Shown one piece after another: positions 8,314 to 16,677 of a DNA stretch of 64,000 nucleotides (position 1 is the stretch's first letter; the number at the start of each line of letters is the position of its first letter). The translations under genes and the position numbers were made by a program. A model generated the notes under the pieces. The model did no database searches. It had not been told where the DNA came from and saw only the letters and a list, made by a program, of their open reading frames with translations. Location of the stretch: assembly GCA_050486285.1 (NCBI GenBank), contig JBJHCZ010000001.1, forward strand, positions 62,001 to 126,000. Reading direction: 5' to 3'. This DNA is from JAITWN01 sp050486285. Lineage in GTDB: Bacteria; Pseudomonadota; Gammaproteobacteria; SZUA-140.

Positions 8314-9789
8314 TCAGCGCGGCGCCGTGCTGATATCGATGTTCCAGGCCAGCGGCATCAGCCACACCACCAGCGCGGTGATCAGCACGCTGCCGACGAG
8401 GTTCAGCAGCAGCCCGGCCTTCGCCATCTGCCCGATCGTCACATAACGGCTGCCGAACACGATCGCGTTCGGCGGGGTCGCGACCGGCAGCATGAACGCG
8501 AACGATGCGGCGAGCGCGGCCGCGGCCATCAGCACCAGCGGGTGGAGATCGACGGCCAGCGCCAGCGCGCCCATCAGCGGCAGGAACAGCGTCGCGGTCG
8601 CGGTGTTCGAGGTGATCTCGGTCAGGAAGACCACCAGCAAGACGACCGCGAACACGATGCCGATCAGCCCGATCCCTTGCAGCAGCGTCAGTTCGCCCGC
8701 GAGCCAGGTGGTCAGGCCGCTGGCCGCGAACGCGTTCGCCAGCGCGAAGCCGCCGCCGAACAGGATGATGATGTCCCACGGAATCGTCACCGCGGTGCGC
8801 CAGTCGAGCAGGAACTCGCCCTTCTTCAGATCCGCGGGGATCAGGAACAGCGCGATCGCGCCGGCGATCGCAATCGTCGAATCATTGATCATGCCGAGCG
8901 CGGGCAGGTCGACGAGGCCGTGGAAGATCCAGGCAAAGGCGACCGCGGTGAATACCGCCAGCACCGACTTTTCCTGGCGCGACATCGGCCCGAGAGTCTC
9001 GAGCTCGCGCGCGATCAGCTCGCGGCCGCCCGGCAGTTCGCCGGTCTCGCTGCGGAAGATCACGGCGGTCAGCAGCCACCAGGTCAGGGCGAGCATGACG
9101 ACCGACAGCGGCAGCGCGAACAGCATCCAGTCGAGGAAGGTCACCCGCAGATCGTACTGCTGCTCGATGACGCCGGCGAACACCGCGTTCGGCGGCGTGC
9201 CGATCAACGTCGCGACGCCGCCGATCGACGCGGCATAGGCGATGCCGAGCATCAGGGCGGTCGCGAAGCGGAAGTGACCGGGCCCGACATCGAGGCCGCG
9301 TTCGCCGAGCAGCGTCGCCGCGTGGCCGATCACCGCGAGGCCGATCGTGAACATCAGCATCGTCGCGGCGGTGTTGCTGATCCACATCGACAGGAACGCG
9401 GTCGCCAGCATGAAGCCGAGCACGATCAGCCGCGGCGAGGTGCCGACCAGGCGGATCGTATGCAGCGCGATGCGCCGGTGCAGCTGCCAGCGCTGGATCG
9501 TCACCGCGATGAAGAACCCGCCCATGAACAGGAAGATCAGGTGGTTGCCGTACGAGGCCGTCACCTCGCCCGGCGCCATGACGCCGAGCAGCGGCAGCAA
9601 CACGATCGGCAAGAGCGCGGTCGCCGGGATCGGGATCGCCTCGGTGATCCACCAGGTCGCCATCAGCGCCGCGAGGGCCGCGACGTGCATCGCTGCGGGC
9701 GGCATGTCCGCGGGCGGGTCGATCAGCAGCAGGGTCGCGAACAGCAGCGGGCCAAGCAACAGGCCGATTTTCTGTCTTTGCGCCAGCAC
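8314..9789 (-). CDS. SLC13/DASS-family sodium-anion symporter
   Basis: A 491-residue inner-membrane carrier of the divalent anion:Na+ symporter family, which moves sulfate, di- or tricarboxylates. About a dozen hydrophobic helices are visible, with the family blocks WWITEAIPIPATALLPIVLLP near the N-terminus and the two SNT signatures: WISNTAATMLMF in the first half and EITSNTATATLFLP in the second. These serine-asparagine-threonine loops bind substrate and sodium. GTG at 9789 is the likely start, with GGGGA upstream. It lies 21 bases after the ABC permease gene on the same strand, so it probably shares that transcript. Substrate cannot be decided between sulfate and C4-dicarboxylates. Confidence 0.9.
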   Translation of the reverse strand: MLAQRQKIGLLLGPLLFATLLLIDPPADMPPAAMHVAALAALMATWWITEAIPIPATALLPIVLLPLLGVMAPGEVTASYGNHLIFLFMGGFFIAVTIQRWQLHRRIALHTIRLVGTSPRLIVLGFMLATAFLSMWISNTAATMLMFTIGLAVIGHAATLLGERGLDVGPGHFRFATALMLGIAYAASIGGVATLIGTPPNAVFAGVIEQQYDLRVTFLDWMLFALPLSVVMLALTWWLLTAVIFRSETGELPGGRELIARELETLGPMSRQEKSVLAVFTAVAFAWIFHGLVDLPALGMINDSTIAIAGAIALFLIPADLKKGEFLLDWRTAVTIPWDIIILFGGGFALANAFAASGLTTWLAGELTLLQGIGLIGIVFAVVLLVVFLTEITSNTATATLFLPLMGALALAVDLHPLVLMAAAALAASFAFMLPVATPPNAIVFGSRYVTIGQMAKAGLLLNLVGSVLITALVVWLMPLAWNIDISTAPR

Positions 9790-9810
9790 GCCGTCCCCGA
9801 GCGCCTGCCG

Positions 9811-10595
9811 TCAGTGCTTCAGCCGGTAGCCGGTGCGGAATATCCAGCCGACCAGGGCCGCGCAGGCGGCGATAAAACCGGTGACCACGCCGAGGCTGAT
9901 CCAGATGCCGACGTCGCCGCTGCCGTAGAAACACCAGCGGAAACCGCTGACGATGTAGACGATCGGGTTGAACAGGCTGGCGGTACGCCAGCCGTCCGGC
10001 AACATGTCGATCGAGTAGAAGGCGCCGCCGAGGAAGGTCAGCGGCGTGATCACCAGCATCGGTACGAACTGGAGCTGCTCGAAGCCCTTGGCCCAGATCC
10101 CGATGATGAAACCCGCCAGGCTGAACGCGATCGCGACTAGCACCAGGTAGATGAGCATCCACAGCGGGTGCAGGATCGAGAACGGCACGAACACCAGCGC
10201 GGTGACGAGGATCACGAGACCGAGAATCACCGACTTGGTCGCCGCTGCGCCGACGTAGGCGAGCACCATCTCGAACGGCGATACCGGCGCCGACAGCACC
10301 TCGAAGATCGTGCCGGTGAACTTCGGCAGATGGATGCCGAAGGCCGCATTGTTCATGCTCTCGGTGAACACCGACAGCATGATCAGGCCCGGCACGATGA
10401 ACGCCGCGTAGCTGACGCCGTCGACCTCGCCGATGCGCCCGCCGATCGCGGCGCCGAACACGACGAAATACAGCACCGTCGTGATCACCGGCGTGGCCAG
10501 GCTCTGCCACAGCGTGCGGCGGAAGCGCGCCATCTCGAAGCGGTAGATCGCCAGCACGCCGTGGCGGTTGAAGCGCGCCATCTCACTGTGGCCTT

Positions 10596-10599
<4 letters not shown>
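9811..10599 (-). CDS. ABC-2 type transporter permease (YadH-like)
   Basis: A 262-residue inner-membrane subunit with six hydrophobic segments typical of ABC-2 exporters; the segments AAFIVPGLIMLSVFTESMNN and the late FNPIVYIVSGFRWCFYG are characteristic of the YadH/NodJ-type family. The GTG at 10599 overlaps the ATPase gene's TGA (GTGA) and has GAGG eight bases upstream; an ATG six codons in (10581) is the alternative. It pairs with the ATPase encoded upstream to form a homodimeric exporter. The substrate is unknown. Confidence 0.9.
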
Positions 10600-11522
<923 letters not shown>

Positions 11523-11640
11523 CGCAGTGTTTTACACCATCCCCGCGGTGCACGCCACCACGCCCGTCACGAACCGGCGGTTTGTGGAAACCGGGGCGCC
11601 GGCGGGGTATCCTTCAGGGAACGATGGCAGGATTGTTCGC

Positions 11641-12276
11641 ATGCCGAAACAGCCCCAGATGCGCGAGAAGATCGTCGACGCCGCGGTCGAACTGGCCGAG
11701 CAGAGTTCCTGGGAGGAGCTCAGATTGTTCGATGTCGCCGCAAGGCTCGGTATCGACCTCAACGACATCCGCCGGCACTTCAGCGAGAAGGAAGACGTCA
11801 TCGAGGCGTGGTTCGATCGCGCCGACGCCGCCGTGCTCGAGGCCGCCGCGCAGCCTGGATTCTCCGCGCTGCCGGCGCGCGAGCGCCTGCACCGTCTGGT
11901 CATGACCTGGCTCGATACGCTGTCGGTTCGCCGGCGCGTCACCCGCGAGATGATCTACGGCCGCTTCGAACCGGGGCATGTGCACATGCAGGCGCGCGGC
12001 CTGCTGCGGGTCAGCCGCACCGTGCAGTGGATCCGCGAGGGCGCGTCGCGCGACGGCGCCTACCTGACCCGCGCCCTCGAAGAGACCGTGATGACGAGTA
12101 TCTATCTGGCGACGTTTTTCTACTGGATGAACGACGACTCGACCGGGTCGTCGTCGACGCGAGACCTGCTCGACCGCTTGCTGCACGGCGCCGAGATGCT
12201 GCCGGCCTTCATGTTCGTGCCGGACAAGGCCGCGGGGATTCCCCCGGCCGGGGATTCCAGTCCGCCGGCGCCCTGA
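11641..12276 (+). CDS. TetR-fold protein with COQ9-like C-terminal signature
   Basis: A 211-residue protein. The N-terminal 50 residues look like a TetR helix-turn-helix (MREKIVDAAVELAEQSSW, LFDVAARLGIDLNDIRRHF, then EKEDVIEAWFDRAD). The C-terminal block TFFYWMNDDSTGSSSTRDLL, continuing DRLL, strongly recalls the COQ9 family end (YWxxDxSxGxxxTxxFLDRR), a family that keeps the TetR fold but binds lipids in ubiquinone synthesis. It could therefore be a regulator of the divergent ABC exporter or a COQ9-like lipid-binding protein. The ATG at 11641 is chosen because upstream codons lack similarity. Confidence 0.7.
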   Translation: MPKQPQMREKIVDAAVELAEQSSWEELRLFDVAARLGIDLNDIRRHFSEKEDVIEAWFDRADAAVLEAAAQPGFSALPARERLHRLVMTWLDTLSVRRRVTREMIYGRFEPGHVHMQARGLLRVSRTVQWIREGASRDGAYLTRALEETVMTSIYLATFFYWMNDDSTGSSSTRDLLDRLLHGAEMLPAFMFVPDKAAGIPPAGDSSPPAP

Positions 12277-12294
12277 ACGTCGGTCCACCCGCGC

Positions 12295-13341
12295 GTGGAT
12301 ACCCTGACCCATGTCCTGACCGGCGCGCTGATCGCGCGGGCGGCTGCGCCGGCCCGCGTCGCGCCGGGCACGCCCGGCCAGCGGGCGCGCATGGCGGCCG
12401 GCGCGATCGCGGCCGGTTTCCCCGACATCGACTTCGTCCTGAGGGCGGTCGATACGCTGTGGTACCTCGCCGAAGCCCACCAGAGCGTCACCCATTCGCT
12501 GGTGCTCTTGCCGCTGTGGGCGTGGCTGATTGCCCGCGGTTGCGGCTGGTTCACCGGGCTCGGCTGGCGCGGATTCTTCACGCCGGCGGTACTCGGCCTC
12601 GCGATCCATATCGCCGGCGACCTGCTGACGGCCTACGGGACGATGATCCTGTATCCGCTGTCCGACTGGCGCCCGTCCTTGTCATGGCTGTTCGTGCTCG
12701 ATCCGTGGTTTACCGCGCTTGCCGTGCTCGGACTGGTGATCGCCTTGCGCCGACCGGCAGCGGCGCGGACCGCCTGCATTGCCGCGCTGGCCGCCCTCAC
12801 GACTTATGCCGGCGCGCAGGCGTTCCAGCACCAGCGCGCGCTGGATATCGGCATCGATCATGCGCTGGCCCGCGGGCTCGAGCATGGTCGCGTCGAGGTC
12901 CTGCCCCAGCCGCTGTCCCCCGGACACTGGATGGTCGTGGTCAGCCATGGCGAACTGCGGGAGGTCGCGTACGTCCGTCTGCTGCCCGGGCGCAGCGTGT
13001 TCGCATACCTGCCGTGGCCGGGGCTGTTCGAGCAGATGTCGTCGGCCTATCTCCCTGCGCCCGAGTGGCGCACGCAGGCGCGTTTCGGTACGACGCCTGC
13101 GGAGCGCGTGATTGCCCGTGCAGCCTGGGCGCAGGACGATTTCGAGGACTTCCGGGCCTTCGCGCGCCTGCCGGTGCTGAACGGGACCAGCCGCGACGGG
13201 GCGCGCCAGTGCGCCTGGTTTCACGATCTGCGCTTCGCGTTGCCGGAACTTCAGCCTTCGTTCGTCTACGGCATGTGCCATGATGACGGACAGCCGTCAT
13301 GGCGCCTGGAACGCCGGCGCGGCGCGCTGTGGCTTGATTGA
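12295..13341 (+). CDS. YdjM/YfhO-type membrane-bound metal-dependent hydrolase
   Basis: A 348-residue membrane protein of the LexA-binding, inner-membrane putative hydrolase family. The family core is complete: MDTLTHVLTGALIARA at the N-terminus, GFPDIDF, then HQSVTHSLVLLPLWAW; conserved His and Asp residues in these blocks are the presumed metal ligands. Four or five hydrophobic helices span residues 1-180, with a larger hydrophilic C-terminal domain (about 190-348). GTG at 12295 starts 18 bases after the TetR/COQ9-like gene. No reaction has been firmly shown for the family. Confidence 0.85.
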   Translation: MDTLTHVLTGALIARAAAPARVAPGTPGQRARMAAGAIAAGFPDIDFVLRAVDTLWYLAEAHQSVTHSLVLLPLWAWLIARGCGWFTGLGWRGFFTPAVLGLAIHIAGDLLTAYGTMILYPLSDWRPSLSWLFVLDPWFTALAVLGLVIALRRPAAARTACIAALAALTTYAGAQAFQHQRALDIGIDHALARGLEHGRVEVLPQPLSPGHWMVVVSHGELREVAYVRLLPGRSVFAYLPWPGLFEQMSSAYLPAPEWRTQARFGTTPAERVIARAAWAQDDFEDFRAFARLPVLNGTSRDGARQCAWFHDLRFALPELQPSFVYGMCHDDGQPSWRLERRRGALWLD

Positions 13342-13408
13342 GCATGCCCGATGCCCCTGACGGAGGCCTGACATCGACCTCGACCAACTGATCATCCGGC
13401 ACGAGGCC

Positions 13409-14221
13409 GTGATCCGGCTCGGCTTCTTCCTCGGCGTCTTCGCGATGATCGCGCTGTGGGAGATCGCCGCGCCGAGGCGCGCGTCGGCACTGGGGCGCGC
13501 GCTGCGTTGGACCGCGAACCTCGGTCTGGTCGTGCTCAATACCATACTATTGCGCCTGCTGTTTCCGGCCGCCGCGGTCGGCATGGCGTTGTTCGCGCAG
13601 GCCCGGGGCTGGGGCGTCTTCAACGCCGTCGATGTACCGTACTGGCTAGCGGTCGTCGTCTGCGTGATCGCGCTGGACTTCTTCATCTGGCTGCAGCACG
13701 TGATGTTTCACGCGATACCGGCGCTGTGGCGTCTGCACCGCGTCCATCACGCCGACCTCGAATTCGACGTCACCACCGGCCTGCGCTTTCATCCGCTCGA
13801 GATCCTGCTGTCGATGCTGATCAAGTTCGCGGTGATCGCGCTGCTCGGGCCGCCGGTATTCGCGGTCATCGCATTCGAAGTGCTGCTGAACGCGACCTCG
13901 ATGTTCAATCACGGCAATCTCCGTCTGCCGGCCGCGTTCGATCGCGTGTTGCGCCTGTTGGTGGTGACGCCGGACATGCATCGGGTTCACCATTCAGTCG
14001 AAGAGGACGAGACCAACAGCAACTTCGGTTTCAATCTGCCGTGGTGGGATCGCCTGTTCGGTACTTACCAGGCGCAGCCGCGCGCCGGCCACGAGGGCAT
14101 GACGATCGGCATAGCGACCTTCCGCGAACCGGGTCAGTGCGACCGTCTGTGGTGGATGCTGAAGATGCCGTTCGTCGGCCGTATCGAGGACTATGCGATC
14201 AACCGGCGGCGCTGGCGCTAG
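13409..14221 (+). CDS. Sterol desaturase/fatty acid hydroxylase family protein
   Basis: A membrane di-iron enzyme of the fatty acid hydroxylase superfamily. The histidine boxes are present: HVMFHAIPALWRLHRVHH, FNHGN, and HRVHHSVEEDETNSNFG, with the WDRLFGTY end block. The first usual start is GTG at 13409 (270 residues). However, 12 more in-frame codons upstream (ATC-D-L-D-Q-L-I-I-R-H-E-A) look like the family's usual N-terminus and begin six bases after a perfect GGAGG, so translation may begin at ATC 13373. The likely substrate is a lipid; it cannot be named. It is convergent with cbbR, whose stop overlaps its 3' end by four bases. Confidence 0.88.
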   Translation: MIRLGFFLGVFAMIALWEIAAPRRASALGRALRWTANLGLVVLNTILLRLLFPAAAVGMALFAQARGWGVFNAVDVPYWLAVVVCVIALDFFIWLQHVMFHAIPALWRLHRVHHADLEFDVTTGLRFHPLEILLSMLIKFAVIALLGPPVFAVIAFEVLLNATSMFNHGNLRLPAAFDRVLRLLVVTPDMHRVHHSVEEDETNSNFGFNLPWWDRLFGTYQAQPRAGHEGMTIGIATFREPGQCDRLWWMLKMPFVGRIEDYAINRRRWR

Positions 14222-15216
14222 CGTCGCTTGCCCTTCGACGACGATCGCGTACGCCGCAGTTTCACCAGTTCGTCGTTGAAGTGCTGGGAGATGTGCCGGC
14301 CTTCCTTCTTTATGTAATCGAGAAAGGTCTGTCCGACGATCGAAAGCTTCCTGCCCCTGGGGTAGACGACATACCAGTGCCGCTCGATCGGAAAGCCTTC
14401 GACGTCGAGCAGGGCGATCGGCCCCGAGGTGCCCTCGAGCGTCAGCGAGTGCAGCGACAGCACCGTAACGCCGAGGCCGGCGGCGACGACCTGCTTGATC
14501 GCTTCGTTGCTCGCAAACTCCATCCTCACGATCGGCGCCGTCAGATCCCTGCTCTCGATCAGGCGTTCGAACGCGGCGCGCGTTCCCGATCCCGGTTCGC
14601 GCATGACGAATGGTTCTTCGAGTATGCGCTTCAGCGGGATCCTCGCGCGGTTCACCAGCGGATGGTCGCGCCCGGCCATGACCACCAGCGGATTCAGGAT
14701 CAACGGATAGGACTCGACCTCGAGTCCCTGCGGCGCCTGGCCGAGTATGTACAGGTCATCCTGGTAGGTGCCGATGCGGTCGAGCAGGCTTTCCCGGTTG
14801 GTGACCTTGAGCGCGACCTCGACGCCGGGATGCTCGCGGCAGAAATGGCCGAGCAGTTGCGGGGCCAGGTACTTGGCCGAGGTGATGACGGCCAGGCGCA
14901 GGCGCCCGCGCTTGACCCCCTTGATATCGGCCACCTTCGACTCAAGGTCGGACAGCGAATTGAAGATCTCCTGGCAGGCGGCATAGACTTCGCTGCCGAC
15001 ATCGGTGAGATGGATGCGATTGCCGATCTGTTCGATCAGCTTGGAGCCGATCGTGTCGCTGAGCTTCTTGAGCTGCATCGAGACCGTCGGCTGGGCAAGA
15101 AAGATTTCCTCGGCCGCCCGCGTCACGCTGCCGAGTCGGGCGACGGCCTCGAAGACCTGGAGCTGGCGCAGGGTGGCATGACGCGCCAGGTGGCCCGCGA
15201 AACTCGTCTTGGTCAT
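14218..15216 (-). CDS. cbbR: LysR-type regulator, CbbR-like (first of three)
   Basis: A 332-residue LysR-family protein closest in pattern to CbbR/CmpR regulators of CO2 fixation and bicarbonate uptake. The helix-turn-helix is in LRQLQVFEAVARLGSVTRAA, followed by AQPTVSMQLKKLSD, and the effector domain has LAVITSAKYLAPQLL, NRESLLDRI, DDLYILGQAPQ and MREPGSGTR, all typical of CbbR. The ATG at 15216 comes one base after the sbtB stop, so sbtA-sbtB-cbbR form one transcript. It likely controls this transporter operon and possibly the divergent SulP and RubisCO genes in response to metabolites such as 2-phosphoglycolate or RuBP. Confidence 0.88.
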   Translation of the reverse strand: MTKTSFAGHLARHATLRQLQVFEAVARLGSVTRAAEEIFLAQPTVSMQLKKLSDTIGSKLIEQIGNRIHLTDVGSEVYAACQEIFNSLSDLESKVADIKGVKRGRLRLAVITSAKYLAPQLLGHFCREHPGVEVALKVTNRESLLDRIGTYQDDLYILGQAPQGLEVESYPLILNPLVVMAGRDHPLVNRARIPLKRILEEPFVMREPGSGTRAAFERLIESRDLTAPIVRMEFASNEAIKQVVAAGLGVTVLSLHSLTLEGTSGPIALLDVEGFPIERHWYVVYPRGRKLSIVGQTFLDYIKKEGRHISQHFNDELVKLRRTRSSSKGKRR

Positions 15217-15217
15217 T

Positions 15218-15526
15218 CTATTCTTCTCCCTGGCGCGCCAGCACCCCGATACCGGACACGAAGACCTTCAGGTGATGGCCTTTCTGCATCATCTGTTCGA
15301 GCCGGTCCAGCAGCGGCGGGATCCGCGCCTCGGGGAGCACGATATGCATGAGGATATTGGTATCGATATCGAGCATGCCTGACTGCACGCCCGTCGAACC
15401 GGCGCCGCTGGCCTGGACGATCGTATAACCGCTTGCGCCGTGTTTCCTGACCATTTCGACCAGCGTCGATTCCAGTACGGAACTCGCGATGATCGTCAGC
15501 AATTGCTCGGGGCGAAGTCTTTTCAT
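15218..15526 (-). CDS. sbtB: PII-like protein SbtB, regulator of SbtA
   Basis: A 102-residue ferredoxin-fold PII-like protein. It lies directly downstream of sbtA, the standard arrangement, and has the PII-like core of LTIIASSVLESTLVEMVRKH, GYTIVQASGAG and NILMHIVLPEARI. In cyanobacteria SbtB trimers bind adenyl nucleotides (AMP, cAMP, ADP, ATP) and gate SbtA. The C-terminus ends GVLARQGEE and lacks the CGPxGC redox loop found in some SbtB. The ATG at 15526 has GAGG seven bases upstream, 22 bases after sbtA. It is very probably translated from the sbtA message. Confidence 0.87.
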   Translation of the reverse strand: MKRLRPEQLLTIIASSVLESTLVEMVRKHGASGYTIVQASGAGSTGVQSGMLDIDTNILMHIVLPEARIPPLLDRLEQMMQKGHHLKVFVSGIGVLARQGEE

Positions 15527-15548
15527 GCGATGTCCTCGCGATTGACCG

Positions 15549-16547
15549 TCAGGCGGCGACCAGCATGTCGGCCAGGTGATGATACAGCGGGATGCCGATG
15601 ACCACATTGAACGGAAAGGTGATGCCCAGCGAAAGGGTCAGATACAGGGACGGATTCGCTTCGGGCACGGCCAGTCTCATCGCCGTCGGCACGGCGATAT
15701 AGGATGCGCTCGCCGTCAGCACCGCGACCAGCAGCGTCCCGCCGGCGCTGAAATCGAGCGCCAGGGCGCCGACCAGGACACCGATGACGCCTCCGAATAA
15801 CGGCATCAGGATACCGAAGGCGATGAGGGTGTAGCCCACCTTCCTGAAGTCGGCGATGCGCCGCGCCGCCTCCATGCCCATTTCCAGCAGGAACAGGCAG
15901 AGGACGCCGAGGAAGATCTCCCGCATGAACGGTTTGATGGCCTCGACCGCGGCGGGCGCCGCGATCGCCCCGATGATCATCGAGCCGATCAGCAGCACCA
16001 CGCTGCCGTTGGTCACCGCCTCGCGGAGGAGGTGGGCAATCTGTCCGGAATCCCCGTTGGCCACGGGTTCGGCTTCCGGGCTGCGCGCGCGTCGCCGCGC
16101 CCACATCGCAAGCGCGATACCGACGATGATCGCGGGAGACTCCATGATCGCGAGCATGATGATCGGGTAGGACTCATAGGCGATACCCGCGGCATCGAGA
16201 TAGGCGACCGCGGTCACGAAGGTGCCTGCGCTTACCGATCCGTAGTGGGCGGCGATCGCGGCGGCATTCAGCTCGTCGACCCGGCGCGTCACGGTCAATA
16301 CGGCGTAACCGATGACCGGGATCAGCAGGCCGAGCACGATCGCCCATATGATCGAATGGATCGCGAGACCGAGGTCGGCGCGGCCGAGTTCGTAGCCGCC
16401 ATGGATGCCGATGGCAATCAGCAGATAGATCGAAAGCGCCTTGCCGAGATCGGGCGGGAAGCGGAGATCCGAGCCGATGAGCCGCGCGATGAAACCCATC
16501 GCGAAGAACAGGACGGCGGGTATGAGCAGGTTCGACAGTTCGGGCAT
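15549..16547 (-). CDS. sbtA: Sodium-dependent bicarbonate transporter SbtA
   Basis: A 332-residue inner-membrane carrier with about ten helices and an internal repeat, belonging to the SbtA (former DUF897) family that imports HCO3- with Na+. Recognisable blocks are LLIAIGIHGGYELG, AAHYGSVSAGTFVTAVAYL, ESPAIIVGIALA before a cytoplasmic loop, and in the second half LFLLEMGMEAARR, GILMPLFGGVIG, LTASASYIAVPTAMR. The serine-rich YGSVSAGT and ASYIAVPTA loops are the bicarbonate/sodium site in cyanobacterial SbtA. It is the first gene of sbtA-sbtB-cbbR and is presumably induced at low CO2. Confidence 0.95.
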   Translation of the reverse strand: MPELSNLLIPAVLFFAMGFIARLIGSDLRFPPDLGKALSIYLLIAIGIHGGYELGRADLGLAIHSIIWAIVLGLLIPVIGYAVLTVTRRVDELNAAAIAAHYGSVSAGTFVTAVAYLDAAGIAYESYPIIMLAIMESPAIIVGIALAMWARRRARSPEAEPVANGDSGQIAHLLREAVTNGSVVLLIGSMIIGAIAAPAAVEAIKPFMREIFLGVLCLFLLEMGMEAARRIADFRKVGYTLIAFGILMPLFGGVIGVLVGALALDFSAGGTLLVAVLTASASYIAVPTAMRLAVPEANPSLYLTLSLGITFPFNVVIGIPLYHHLADMLVAA

Positions 16548-16677
16548 CGTCGTGGTCGGGTCGGTTCCTGGGTCTCCAGATCGATGATGCCGCCGGAAAA
16601 ATAGTTAATCTAATAAATATTGAGTTGTCAAGCCATCTATAATTATCTATGTGTTGCGCAGGGACTGCCGGAGGGGA
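16548..16677 (-). promoter_or_regulatory. AT-rich promoter region of sbtA with repeated ATCTAT words
   Basis: This gap between the SulP stop and the sbtA start is strikingly AT-rich against GC-rich surroundings. On the plus strand ATCTAT occurs at 16635-16640 and 16645-16650, a direct repeat one helical turn apart. On the minus strand TTGACA (plus 16624-16629) could serve as a -35 element, though the -10 sequence 17 bases on is poor (TTAACT). Similar TCTAT/ATAGA words occur in both RubisCO promoters, so a CbbR-type operator is proposed. Confidence 0.5.

Noticed and set aside
8116..10140. Very long open frame on the plus strand, antisense to the SLC13 and ABC permease genes
   Set aside because: It has a composition rich in Arg, Asp, His and Gln, no domain, and lies exactly opposite recognised genes; high GC content makes such frames common. 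The same holds for long antisense frames over cysJ, cbbL, the fusion kinase gene, carB and others.
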